Of a stretch of DNA of 64,000 bases, positions 8,902 through 18,175 are shown one piece after another; position 1 is the stretch's first letter; every line of letters begins with the position of its first letter. Location: positions 194,742-258,741 of the forward strand of contig NZ_QJRY01000007.1 of NCBI RefSeq assembly GCF_003205195.1. The letters are read 5' to 3'. Source of the DNA: Peteryoungia wuzhouensis (lineage in GTDB: Bacteria > Pseudomonadota > Alphaproteobacteria > Rhizobiales > Rhizobiaceae). The translations under genes were made by a program, and so were the position numbers. The notes below the pieces were generated by a model. It was not told the DNA's origin. It did no database searches and worked only from the letters and a program-made list of their open reading frames with translations.

Positions 8902-9126
8902 TTAACCCTCGCTCAATTCGAGCCGCTTTTCGATCCGGTCGAGACGCAGCTTCAATTCCGCGATCTCGCCATCCTGTCTTGTCTCGTCGGTCATGAACCC
9001 AGCCATATACTGCTTCACAGCCCGCATTTCGGAGCGCATTCCAACCATCTCTTCCTTCAACGAAGCGATGTCGGTGCGCATGATGCGCAGGTGCTCCAGA
9101 ATTAGATTCTCGACTTTCTCGTTCAT
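8902..9126 (-). CDS. Small coiled-coil protein of unknown function, inside the suf operon
   Basis: A 74-residue, highly charged protein that is helical throughout, with heptad-like spacing (IENL-type start, then EIAELKLRLDRIEKRLEL at the end). A long coiled coil is likely, with no signal peptide or membrane segment. The ATG at 9126 has GAAGG about 8 bases upstream; an in-frame GTG directly before it is less likely. It lies between sufC and the small membrane protein gene, all on the same strand, so it should be on the suf transcript. I recall similar short coiled-coil proteins in many Rhizobiales. No function is known, and a role in Fe-S assembly is only suggested by position. Confidence 0.65.
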   Translation of the reverse strand: MNEKVENLILEHLRIMRTDIASLKEEMVGMRSEMRAVKQYMAGFMTDETRQDGEIAELKLRLDRIEKRLELSEG

Positions 9127-9223
9127 CACCCCACCCTTCCCTTGAGAGAGATGTTTGTAGACCCTTGAGTTCTGGCCAACTCGGCCTGAACGCTAGAGCA
9201 TTAGACATCGAAACGTTCCCATT

Positions 9224-9430
9224 TCAGGCCGCAGGATCACTTCGACCACGCGTCATGATTATGAGCACACCTCGCCAGAGCGTTTGCAACCAGTCATCCG
9301 AGTAGAAGGTCACGAACAAAACGAACAAGACACCGACCATGAGCAAGAGATATCCGGCACGGTCGTAGATCCGCTCCATTTTCTCTCTCAGGTAGGTCCA
9401 CTGCCTCTGCTTCCCCCTGTCCGCTTCCAT
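9224..9430 (-). CDS. Small single-span membrane protein, inside the suf operon
   Basis: A 68-residue protein with a charged N-terminus (about 24 residues), one strongly hydrophobic span (AGYLLLMVGVLFVLFVTF) and a short second hydrophobic stretch near the end (TLWRGVLIIM). AGGA sits 8 bases before the ATG at 9430. It starts 18 bases after the sufB stop and is co-directional with it, so it is likely translated from the suf mRNA. No family is recognised. It could be a membrane anchor or an unrelated gene that inserted in the operon. Its pairing with the coiled-coil gene downstream is worth noting. Confidence 0.6.
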   Translation of the reverse strand: MEADRGKQRQWTYLREKMERIYDRAGYLLLMVGVLFVLFVTFYSDDWLQTLWRGVLIIMTRGRSDPAA

Positions 9431-9448
9431 TCAGACAATCCTGCAAGG

Positions 9449-10918
<1,470 letters not shown>

Positions 10919-11058
10919 GGTCGTTCTCCAATCTTGCCGGGCCAAATTCCGGCAGCTTGTTAACGTTGGGCGGTGTCCCGCCATACTTAAGGTTTTCGAG
11001 CCAGCATTTCACCCTCTTGGCAAGGGAAAAACGAACACTCGTCAAGTTTTCCTGCGCT

Positions 11059-12225
11059 TTACGCTGCCTGTTCGGCGCGCTTGCGGCGTTGAGCGACCTT
11101 TTCGAAGACCGCGGTGAAGCGGTCAATATCAGCCTCCGTCGTACCGGTTCCGAGCGACAGGCGCAGCGCACCATGTGCGGCATCCTCGCCCATGGCCGTC
11201 AGCACATGGCTGGCGCCAACCTTGCCCGAGGAGCAGGCAGCCCCGGCCGAGAGCGCCACACCTTCGAGATCGAATGCAATCTGCCCCGTCTCGGCCTTCA
11301 GGCCCGGCAGACGGAAGAAACTTGTGTTGGCGACGCGGGCAAGCCTACGGCCGTAGATGACAGTCTCTGGCGCGACGCTGAGCATCGCCTCTTCAGCCCG
11401 GTCGCGCAGAGCCGCAATCGCGGCATTGCGTCCCTCGATATCTTCACCCGCGGCCCGCGCCGCCGCGCCGAAGCCCGCGATCGCAGCCAGGTTTTCCGTT
11501 CCCGCTCGATGGCCCTTTTCCTGGCCGCCACCGCGCACCAGCGGTTCGGGCATCAGCGTTTCGCCGCGCGACACGAGCGCACCCACACCCTTGGGGCCGC
11601 CCAGCTTGTGCGCCGAGACGATGAGGAAATCGGCACCGAGGTCTGTGATCGACACCGGAATTCGTCCCGCTGCCTGGACGGCGTCAACCACCAGAAGGCC
11701 ACCATGCTTCTTTACGATGGCGGCTGCGTCGCGGATTGGCTGAATCAGACCGGTTTCATTGTTGACCAGCATGATCGCGACGAGCGGCATGCCGGAAGTG
11801 ACATCATGGGCGGCGAGCAGATCCGCCAGCGCGTTCAGATCGACGAGACCCTGTGGCGTGACCGGGATTTCCGACACCTGCTCAGGCGCAAAACGGCCGC
11901 CATTGCGGACCGCCGGATGTTCGATCGCCGAGACATAGAGGCGGCCGACGGCGATCTTCGCCTTGCCCATGCGGTAGACAGGAGAGAGGACGTGGTTCGC
12001 CGCTTCCGTCGCGCTGCCCGTGAAGGTCACATGGGCCGGCTCGGCGCCGAGGAGCGAAGCCACATGCCGGCGCGCCTTTTCAACCACAACCCGCGCGGCA
12101 CGCCCTTCGGCATGCACCGAAGACGGGTTGCCGGGCAGGGTCATCGCTTCCAGGACGGCATCGCGCGCCACGCCCAAGAGCGGCGCGGTCGCGTTCCAGT
12201 CCAGATAGATGCGTGCGATTGCCAT
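11059..12225 (-). CDS. Cysteine desulfurase, NifS/IscS type, first gene of the suf operon
   Basis: A 388-residue PLP enzyme that mobilises sulfur from cysteine. The PLP lysine is Lys207 in VSAHKLGGPKG and the active-site Cys is Cys331 in SAGAACSSGKV. The AACSSG context is that of the NifS/IscS class, unlike the SufS further down the operon. Rhizobial suf operons typically carry both types, the first before sufB. The first Met (12225) is followed at once by the conserved IYLDWNATAP. The 205 bases upstream hold the likely iron-responsive control sites. Confidence 0.94.
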   Translation of the reverse strand: MAIARIYLDWNATAPLLGVARDAVLEAMTLPGNPSSVHAEGRAARVVVEKARRHVASLLGAEPAHVTFTGSATEAANHVLSPVYRMGKAKIAVGRLYVSAIEHPAVRNGGRFAPEQVSEIPVTPQGLVDLNALADLLAAHDVTSGMPLVAIMLVNNETGLIQPIRDAAAIVKKHGGLLVVDAVQAAGRIPVSITDLGADFLIVSAHKLGGPKGVGALVSRGETLMPEPLVRGGGQEKGHRAGTENLAAIAGFGAAARAAGEDIEGRNAAIAALRDRAEEAMLSVAPETVIYGRRLARVANTSFFRLPGLKAETGQIAFDLEGVALSAGAACSSGKVGASHVLTAMGEDAAHGALRLSLGTGTTEADIDRFTAVFEKVAQRRKRAEQAA

Positions 12226-12322
12226 TCCTCAGGCAGACCTCTGGTTCCCCCGGCGCATTTTCCTTGAAATTTCGGCCGGGCTTGTCCTATGACACCTTCA
12301 ACCCGGATGCAGCCGCATCCAG

Positions 12323-12339
12323 TTTCGAACGGTTCTAAA
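12323..12339 (-). promoter_or_regulatory. Irr-type ICE box upstream of the suf operon
   Basis: The 17-mer TTTCGAACGGTTCTAAA differs at one base from the palindrome TTTAGAA-N3-TTCTAAA, the iron control element bound by Irr in Rhizobiales. It lies about 100 bases upstream of the cysteine desulfurase start. A further TTTAGAA half-site follows at 12346-12352. Confidence 0.65.
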
Positions 12340-12356
12340 CTTCGTTTTAGAAAAGC

Positions 12357-12371
12357 TGACTGACTTCGTCA
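12357..12371 (-). promoter_or_regulatory. RirA-type iron-responsive (IRO) box candidate
   Basis: The sequence fits TGA-N9-TCA exactly (12357-12359 and 12369-12371), the pattern of the rhizobial iron-responsive operator bound by RirA. It sits inside a larger inverted repeat (12353-12361 with 12372-12380) and just beside the ICE box. The six fixed bases alone are weak evidence, but the context fits. Confidence 0.5.
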
Positions 12372-12430
12372 AGTCAGCTTCCTGATATGATGCGCCAGAG
12401 CCGACAGAATTGTTACGGACCGGAGTCTCA

Positions 12431-13108
12431 ATGCCCGAAGTCATTTTCAACGGCCCGGCGGGCCGCCTCGAAGGTCGTTACCAGCCGTCGAAGGAAAAAA
12501 GCGCACCGATCGCCATCATCCTGCATCCGCATCCGCAGTTCGGCGGGACGATGAACAACCAGATCGTCTACCAGCTCTTCTACATGTTCCAGAAGCGCGG
12601 CTTCACCACGCTGCGCTTCAACTTCCGCGGCATCGGCCGCAGCCAGGGCGAATTCGACCATGGTGCCGGCGAGCTGTCGGATGCCGCATCGGCGCTCGAC
12701 TGGGTGCAGAGCCTGCATCCGGATTCGAAGAGCTGCTGGGTCGCCGGTTACTCCTTCGGCGCCTGGATCGGCATGCAGCTCCTGATGCGTCGCCCTGAGA
12801 TCGAAGGTTTCATGTCGATTGCGCCGCAGCCGAACATCTACGACTTCTCCTTCCTCGCCCCCTGCCCGTCCTCCGGCCTGATCATCCATGGAGACGGCGA
12901 CAAGGTGGCGCCGGAAAAGGACGTCCAGGGCCTCGTCGACAAGCTGAAGACGCAGAAGGGCATCTTGATCACCCACAAGACGGTGACCGGCGCCAACCAC
13001 TTCTTCAACGGCCAGGTGGAAACGCTGATGGGCGAATGCGAAGACTATCTCGACCGTCGCCTCGAAGGCGAACTGGTCCCCGAACCGGCCGCCAAGCGGA
13101 TCCGGTGA
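12431..13108 (+). CDS. Alpha/beta hydrolase (COG2945-like)
   Basis: A 225-residue cytoplasmic alpha/beta-fold hydrolase. The family signature HPHPQFGGTMNN is at residues 32-43. The nucleophile elbow GYSFGA places Ser108 as catalytic, with a late Asp in HGDGDKVAP and His in GANHFF completing the triad. GGAG is 5 bases before the chosen ATG; an ATG 21 bases upstream has no site. It is divergent from the suf operon and shares that regulatory region. The natural substrate is unknown; family members act on small esters. The PIN toxin gene begins one base after its stop. Confidence 0.88.
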   Translation: MPEVIFNGPAGRLEGRYQPSKEKSAPIAIILHPHPQFGGTMNNQIVYQLFYMFQKRGFTTLRFNFRGIGRSQGEFDHGAGELSDAASALDWVQSLHPDSKSCWVAGYSFGAWIGMQLLMRRPEIEGFMSIAPQPNIYDFSFLAPCPSSGLIIHGDGDKVAPEKDVQGLVDKLKTQKGILITHKTVTGANHFFNGQVETLMGECEDYLDRRLEGELVPEPAAKRIR

Positions 13109-13109
13109 C

Positions 13110-13535
13110 ATGATCCGGATCGTGGCCGATACAAACGTTTTAATCAGCGCTTGTATCGGCCAGGGTCCTGCCTCGAAGGTGATTGAGGCTTGTTTCGACG
13201 GACGATTCGTCCCTTTCATGTCCGGTCCACTTTTGATGGAATACCGTGACGTCTTATCCAGAACCGAACCATTCCTGCGCGCCCGACTGAATTCCCAAGA
13301 GCGCACGGCACTTCTGGAAATCTTCCTCTCACGCTGCCATTGGCGCACCGCCTATTTCAAGTGGCGTCCCAATCTGGTCGATGACGGTGACAATCACCTG
13401 CTCGAATTGGCAATCTCGGCCAATGCGCATATACTCGTCACATCGAACATTCGCGATTTCGAGCGGGCCGAACTCAGGTTTCCGCACATCATGATCGAAA
13501 CTCCAGAGACAGCCGCCAGGAGGCTTTGGGCATGA
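13110..13535 (+). CDS. PIN-domain ribonuclease, putative toxin (TIGR00305-like)
   Basis: A 141-residue PIN-domain protein, a likely metal-dependent RNase toxin. The acidic active-site pattern is visible: VADTNVLIS near the N-terminus, EYRDVL in the middle, DDGDNHLLELA and SNIRDF towards the end. It belongs to the larger PIN toxin family rather than to classical VapC. It starts one base after the hydrolase stop and overlaps the small downstream gene by four bases (ATGA), so the toxin precedes its likely antitoxin. The reading is confident for the domain and moderate for the toxin role. Confidence 0.85.
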   Translation: MIRIVADTNVLISACIGQGPASKVIEACFDGRFVPFMSGPLLMEYRDVLSRTEPFLRARLNSQERTALLEIFLSRCHWRTAYFKWRPNLVDDGDNHLLELAISANAHILVTSNIRDFERAELRFPHIMIETPETAARRLWA

Positions 13536-13741
13536 ATGCATTGACCGTTGAACTGAGTTCGGAGGTCCATGAAAAGGTGGACCTGATCGCGGCTGAAAAA
13601 GGCGTGACCCCCGAGCGCCTGTTGTCCGATATGACGGCTGAGATGGTCATGCAGCATGATGCCCACCGCCTGTTCCAGGAGATGGCCGAACGTGGCAAAG
13701 GTCGGGAAGCAGAGGCACTCGCTCTCCTGCAGCGCGACTGA
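13532..13741 (+). CDS. Putative ribbon-helix-helix antitoxin of the PIN toxin
   Basis: A 69-residue protein. The N-terminal segment (MNALTVELSSEVHEKVDLIA) has the beta-strand-then-helix pattern of ribbon-helix-helix DNA-binding antitoxins. The rest is a charged helix (about 45-69) that could wrap the toxin. The ATG at 13532 overlaps the toxin stop as ATGA; an in-frame TTG six bases earlier is less likely. The order toxin then antitoxin is the reverse of most VapBC pairs. Assignment rests on size, fold pattern and position. Confidence 0.65.
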   Translation: MNALTVELSSEVHEKVDLIAAEKGVTPERLLSDMTAEMVMQHDAHRLFQEMAERGKGREAEALALLQRD

Positions 13742-13773
13742 CCTGTGATCATTATTTACATACGTGATTTTCA

Positions 13774-14643
13774 ATGACCTCAGACCTTTCCTTCGACGCC
13801 GTCGGGCTCGCAGGCGGTGGAAACCGCTGCTACTGGCAGAGCGGGTTTCTGAAAGCCTACAGCGAACACCAGTCCCTCAATCCGCGCTTCTACGTCTCCG
13901 TCTCCGCCGGGGCCTATCACGGCGCCATGTTTCTGGCCGGCGTCGGGGACCGAGTGCGGGCCTCCGCCTTCGCCTTTGCCGAAAAGGGACATCGCGGCGT
14001 CGACTGGCGGGCGCTGCGGCGCCGGCAATCCCCTCTCGTGGTCGGGTCGCTCTTCCGCCAACTGCTCGACAGCGAATTCGGCAATGAGGAACTCGCGGCC
14101 TTGAAGGCCGCCCCGCCCATGCTGATCCAGCTTTCCGAACTGCCCGATTGGATGCCCGGTGCATTCGGCGCACTGGGTTCGATCGGAGCCTACCAGATCG
14201 AAAAACTGCTGACGGACGGCGTGCATTCCAAGGCCGGCGCAAGACTGGGCCTGCGGCCAGTGTGGATATCGACGCACAATATCGACTACCCGGGGGAATT
14301 GGTGGATGCGCTAATGGCAACCTCGTCCGTCCCGCCCTTCATGCCGATCGGACGCGTGCGTGGTCGCGCCTATCTCGACGGCGGCCTCGTCGACAATCCG
14401 CCGCTGACGAAGTTGCGCGAGGTGGAGAACAAGGGCTGGCGCACGCTGCTTCTCTCGACCCGCTTCGGCCGCAAACCGCCATCAGCCCCCAATCGCATCG
14501 TGGTCGGTCCGAGCGAAGACATTCCGGTGAACAAGTTTGCCGTGGGTGACGCCGCCGGCATCCGGCATGCCTATGAATTGGGATTGCGGGATGGAATGGC
14601 CTTTGCCCGCTCCCATGACACCCGATCGATCTCGAAGAACTGA
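13774..14643 (+). CDS. Patatin-like phospholipase domain protein
   Basis: A 289-residue patatin-fold protein. The N-terminal oxyanion block [10 protein letters not shown] (about residues 13-22) and the Asp of the Ser-Asp dyad in [11 protein letters not shown] are clear. The nucleophile region reads [10 protein letters not shown], so the first glycine of Gly-X-Ser-X-Gly is replaced by Ser, which may still be functional. It would act as a lipid acyl hydrolase in the cytoplasm or at the membrane. It begins 32 bases after the antitoxin gene. Its last 73 bases overlap the end of the convergent AnmK-GNAT gene. Confidence 0.83.
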   Translation: MTSDLSFDAVGLAGGGNRCYWQSGFLKAYSEHQSLNPRFYVSVSAGAYHGAMFLAGVGDRVRASAFAFAEKGHRGVDWRALRRRQSPLVVGSLFRQLLDSEFGNEELAALKAAPPMLIQLSELPDWMPGAFGALGSIGAYQIEKLLTDGVHSKAGARLGLRPVWISTHNIDYPGELVDALMATSSVPPFMPIGRVRGRAYLDGGLVDNPPLTKLREVENKGWRTLLLSTRFGRKPPSAPNRIVVGPSEDIPVNKFAVGDAAGIRHAYELGLRDGMAFARSHDTRSISKN

Positions 14644-16232
14644 CAGGGCTCTCCACGAACCTGCCTGAGGATGGTGGGCGTCATGCCGATCGTCGTCAGC
14701 ACGCGGATAGAAGCCTTGTTGTCGACATGCGCCATGCCCTCGAGCCGGTCAGCGATGTTTCGGGTGAAGAACCAGTCTCTGAGCGCGGCGGCGATCTCTG
14801 TCGCATATCCCTGTCCCCAGGCATGCCGGGCGATGGAGTAGACAACCTGATGAGCCCCGTCATCCTCGTACCAGTTTATGCCGGCACGCCCGATGAAAGC
14901 GCCATCGTCCTTTGCCAGAAGCTTAAGTGTCGCCAGACCGCGTAAGGCAAACGCGGAGCGCCACCCATCAATGCGTCTTTTCGCGTAGTCGAGGCTCCAG
15001 GGCACGCCTTCGCCGACATAGAGGCTCGTTTCCGACGTCGCATGAAGAGCAGCAAGAGAGGCTTCATCCCCCCGTTCCCATGGGCTCAGCAACAGACGTT
15101 CGGTTTCCAGAATCACGGGGCGTACCAGCACACCGCCGCTGACCGGCAACGTCACGCCCGTCGTGCCCGGGAAGGTCAGCGGCAGCCCCCGTGCAGACCG
15201 CACGGCAAGATAGGCCCAGGCCTCGGCCTCCATCGCATCGCCGTCAAAGCCGGTTGCTTCCGCGGACAGGACGTCGGCGCCCTGTTCGCCCGCCAACCGG
15301 GCCAGATCGGCCATGATGGTCCGGTTCAACCGCCCGCCGCCGCAGATTACATAGGTCTTCGGCTGCGCTGGCAGGTGGGCGGCGGATTTGAGAATCGCTG
15401 CGGCCGAGACATAGGCCAGTGTGCGCGCACCATCCGAGAGTTCCGCATCAGTGCCCTCCGGCGGCCGGAAATCATTGCGGTCGAGCGAACGGCGTGTCGG
15501 CGCTGTGAAAAATGGATTGTCGAGATAGCGGTCGGCAAGCGCCGGGATCACGCTTCCTTCCGAGGCAATGCGGCCGCCATCGTCATAGGGGATGCCGGCA
15601 TGGGTCTCGACCCATTGATCGATCAGGGTGTTACCCGGTCCGCTGTCGAAACCTGTAATCGTGCCGTCGCGGCCGAGAAAGGTCAGGTTGGAAATGCCGC
15701 CGATATTGACGAAACAGACGGGCCATTGATCGCCGGAGATCTGGTGCGCCAGCGCCTGATGATAGACCGGCACCAGTGGCGCGCCCTGCCCACCATACAT
15801 CATGTCATTGGCGCGCATGTCGTAGACGACGGGAATGCCGGTCTTCTTTGCCAACAACGCGCCGTCGCCGATCTGGACGGTCAGCCCTTCGTCCGGACGA
15901 TGCAGAACAGTCTGACCGTGAAAGCCGATCAGGTCGATGTCGGATGCGGACAATCCCGCATGCTTGAGAAAAAGGCGCACCGCTTCGGCATGCCGTAACG
16001 TTAGGTCCCTCTCCATACGGAAGAGATCGCCTGGTCGTTCGCGGCGTTCCCGGATCGCCTTCGCGTCGTCCAGAGCCTGCTTCAGCCGCTCGCGAAACGC
16101 CGGCTCATAGGGCACCGAGAGAAACGGGCCGCGCTCGACGATAGCCTCGCCATCCGTGCGCACCAGTGCCACGTCGATGCCGTCCATCGAGGTTCCGCTC
16201 ATCAGACCGATCGCTGTCTTCATCCGCGCCAT
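14571..16232 (-). CDS. anmK: Anhydro-N-acetylmuramic acid kinase fused to a GNAT acetyltransferase
   Basis: A 553-residue two-domain protein. Residues 1-371 are a complete AnmK, which phosphorylates 1,6-anhydro-MurNAc during murein recycling. It has the N-terminal [15 protein letters not shown], the catalytic-Asp block GFDSGPGN (about 194-201) and the usual family end PGTTGV...GGVL. Residues 373-553 are a RimJ/RimL-like GNAT acetyltransferase: it starts [13 protein letters not shown] and has the acetyl-CoA loop WGQGYATE. AnmK is normally about 370 residues and ends here. The join passes a GTG codon (15114-15116) where a separate GNAT could have begun. An ATG three codons into the protein is an alternative start. 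The 3' end runs 73 bases into the patatin gene on the other strand. Confidence 0.88.
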   Translation of the reverse strand: MARMKTAIGLMSGTSMDGIDVALVRTDGEAIVERGPFLSVPYEPAFRERLKQALDDAKAIRERRERPGDLFRMERDLTLRHAEAVRLFLKHAGLSASDIDLIGFHGQTVLHRPDEGLTVQIGDGALLAKKTGIPVVYDMRANDMMYGGQGAPLVPVYHQALAHQISGDQWPVCFVNIGGISNLTFLGRDGTITGFDSGPGNTLIDQWVETHAGIPYDDGGRIASEGSVIPALADRYLDNPFFTAPTRRSLDRNDFRPPEGTDAELSDGARTLAYVSAAAILKSAAHLPAQPKTYVICGGGRLNRTIMADLARLAGEQGADVLSAEATGFDGDAMEAEAWAYLAVRSARGLPLTFPGTTGVTLPVSGGVLVRPVILETERLLLSPWERGDEASLAALHATSETSLYVGEGVPWSLDYAKRRIDGWRSAFALRGLATLKLLAKDDGAFIGRAGINWYEDDGAHQVVYSIARHAWGQGYATEIAAALRDWFFTRNIADRLEGMAHVDNKASIRVLTTIGMTPTILRQVRGEPCQFFEIDRVSWERAKAIPSRNPNS

Positions 16233-16370
16233 ACATCACCCGATTCGACCACCCGTCTTGGCCGACATTCATGACCGAGACGGGTGCACAATTCAAAAAA
16301 CAATGCTAAAGCCCGCGCGGATTTCCAAGAATACCACCGAAAGATCAGAGAACCCGAAAGCAACAGCGTC

Positions 16371-17627
16371 ATGACGAAGTTCAAGTCCGATTTCCTCCGC
16401 ATTCTCTCCGAGCGCGGCTTCATTCATCAGATGTCCGATGAAACGGGGCTCGACGACCTGCTCGCCAAGGAAAGCGTGACGGCCTATATCGGCTATGACC
16501 CGACGGCATCCAGCTTGCATGTCGGTCACCTGATGCAGATCATGATGCTGCGCTGGTTTCAGCAGACCGGCCACCAGCCGATCTCGCTGATGGGCGGCGG
16601 TACCGGCATGGTCGGCGACCCCTCCTTCAAGGAGGAGGCGCGCAAGCTGATGACCCTCGAGACGATCGAAGAGAATATCGCCTCGATCAAGCGCTGCTTC
16701 TCGCATTATCTGGACTACAACAATGGTCCGAAGGGCGGCGCCCTGATGATCAACAATGCCGAATGGCTGCGCCCCTTGAACTACCTCGAGTTCCTGCGCG
16801 ATGTCGGTCGGCATTTCTCGGTCAACCGGATGCTCTCCTTCGACAGCGTCAAGACGCGCCTCGACCGCGAGCAGTCGCTGTCCTTCCTCGAATTCAACTA
16901 CATGATCCTGCAGGCCTACGACTTCGTCGAACTGAACCAGCGCTATGGCTGCCGGCTGCAGATGGGCGGCTCCGACCAGTGGGGCAACATCATCAACGGC
17001 ATCGACCTCGGCCACCGCATGGGCACGCCGCAGCTCTATGCGCTGACGGCACCGCTGCTCACCACCTCTTCTGGCGCCAAGATGGGCAAGTCGGCCTCGG
17101 GTGCCGTCTGGCTCAATGCCGACCTCTTGCCGGTCTATGACTTCTGGCAGTACTGGCGCAACACCGAAGACGCCGACGTCGTGCGCTTCCTCAAGCTCTT
17201 CACCATTCTCCCGATGGACGAGATCGCCCGTCTGGCTGCGCTTGGCGGATCCGAAATCAACGAGGCCAAGAAGATCCTTGCCACAGAAGTCACGACCCTG
17301 CTGCATGGTCGCGACGCTGCCGAACAGGCTGCCGAAACGGCCCGCAAGACCTTCGAGGAAGGCGCACTCGCCGATACGCTGCCGACCGTCGAAATCGCGT
17401 CCAGCGAACTCGAAGCCGGCATCGGCCTGCTCGGACTGATCGTCAAGGCGGGCCTTGCCGCCTCGAACGGTGAAGCCCGTCGCCATGTGCAGGGCGGTGC
17501 GGTAAAAATCAATGACGCTGCAGTCTCCGACGAGCGCATGGTTGTCGGAAATGCACAGCTGACAGGCGATGGCGTGATCAAGCTGTCGCTGGGCAAAAAG
17601 AAGCATATCCTCGTGAAGCCGATCTGA
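16371..17627 (+). CDS. tyrS: Tyrosyl-tRNA synthetase
   Basis: A 418-residue class I aminoacyl-tRNA synthetase that charges tRNA-Tyr. The HIGH-type motif is HVGH (about residue 48) and the KMSKS-type motif is KMGKS. The GGSDQWGN block for tyrosine recognition is present, and an S4 RNA-binding domain closes the protein (about 350-415). I chose the ATG at 16371 ([12 protein letters not shown]), the typical start; the frame is open upstream but not conserved. The gene is divergent from anmK and followed by a strong terminator. Confidence 0.96.
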   Translation: MTKFKSDFLRILSERGFIHQMSDETGLDDLLAKESVTAYIGYDPTASSLHVGHLMQIMMLRWFQQTGHQPISLMGGGTGMVGDPSFKEEARKLMTLETIEENIASIKRCFSHYLDYNNGPKGGALMINNAEWLRPLNYLEFLRDVGRHFSVNRMLSFDSVKTRLDREQSLSFLEFNYMILQAYDFVELNQRYGCRLQMGGSDQWGNIINGIDLGHRMGTPQLYALTAPLLTTSSGAKMGKSASGAVWLNADLLPVYDFWQYWRNTEDADVVRFLKLFTILPMDEIARLAALGGSEINEAKKILATEVTTLLHGRDAAEQAAETARKTFEEGALADTLPTVEIASSELEAGIGLLGLIVKAGLAASNGEARRHVQGGAVKINDAAVSDERMVVGNAQLTGDGVIKLSLGKKKHILVKPI

Positions 17628-17656
17628 CGGCTCGAATCCCACGTTCCAGACCTCCG

Positions 17657-17680
17657 AAAAGCCCGCGATTGCGGGCTTTT
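17657..17680 (+). terminator. Terminator after tyrS
   Basis: A perfect 10-bp stem (17657-17666 with 17671-17680) with a GATT loop. Its right arm ends in TTTT, and the left arm begins in AAAA, so it could work on both strands. Confidence 0.85.
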
Positions 17681-17788
17681 CTGCATTCATGAATAGCGAT
17701 TAACCTGTGGCGCGTTTTTGAGCAGCCGGCTGGACTTGCTCCTTATCGCGCCAACCTCATGCACAAATGCATGGCAGTCGCACATTAT

Positions 17789-17823
17789 TTGCACTGCACA
17801 ATATTGTTTTACGGGCGTATAAG
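17789..17823 (+). promoter_or_regulatory. Putative promoter of the DUF1127 gene
   Basis: TATAAG (17818-17823) is a good -10 hexamer, but the -35 position 17 bases upstream (TGCACA) is poor, which suggests an activator. Four TGCA tetramers lie at 17760, 17768, 17790 and 17795. The leader would be about 60 bases. Confidence 0.4.
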
Positions 17824-17888
17824 AACATCAATCGCTGATGCGGGAAACACCGCAGGATCAGCCAAGAGATACAACCGAGGAAACGACC

Positions 17889-18032
17889 ATGAACCCGATC
17901 CGCATTGCCAAGAACTGGATGAGCTACCGCCGCACGATGGCCGAACTGGGCAACCTGTCCAGCCAGACCCTGAACGACATCGGCATCACCCGCTACGAAA
18001 TCCGCAATATCGCTTCGCGCTCCTTCCGTTGA
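17889..18032 (+). CDS. DUF1127 (YjiS-like) small protein
   Basis: A 47-residue basic protein with the complete DUF1127 pattern: RIAKNWMSYRRTMAEL, then LNDIGITRYEI and a terminal basic tail. I chose the ATG at 17889 because GAGG lies 8 bases upstream. It stands alone with its own promoter-like region and terminator. Small DUF1127 proteins in alphaproteobacteria have been linked to phosphate or carbon metabolism and RNA turnover. In Brucella several are controlled by the LysR regulator VtlR. That connection is inferred here, not seen. Confidence 0.85.
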   Translation: MNPIRIAKNWMSYRRTMAELGNLSSQTLNDIGITRYEIRNIASRSFR

Positions 18033-18057
18033 TCGGAACTGCATTGAAGTCGGTTTG

Positions 18058-18085
18058 AAACGGCACCGCATGGTGCCGTTTTTGA
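18058..18085 (+). terminator. Terminator after the DUF1127 gene
   Basis: A perfect 10-bp stem (18058-18067 with 18072-18081) with a four-base loop, followed by a T-run. It lies 26 bases after the stop. Confidence 0.85.
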
Positions 18086-18175
18086 TTCCAGGACCTCTCT
18101 TGCAGCGATCGGCATGCCCCGTCGACTGCGAGATCCGATGGACCTTGGCCGCTCGTCCGTGATAGGAAGCCGCCC

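Noticed and set aside
12226..12430. A riboswitch in front of the suf operon
   Set aside because: The conserved features are protein-site palindromes; I recognised no riboswitch core.
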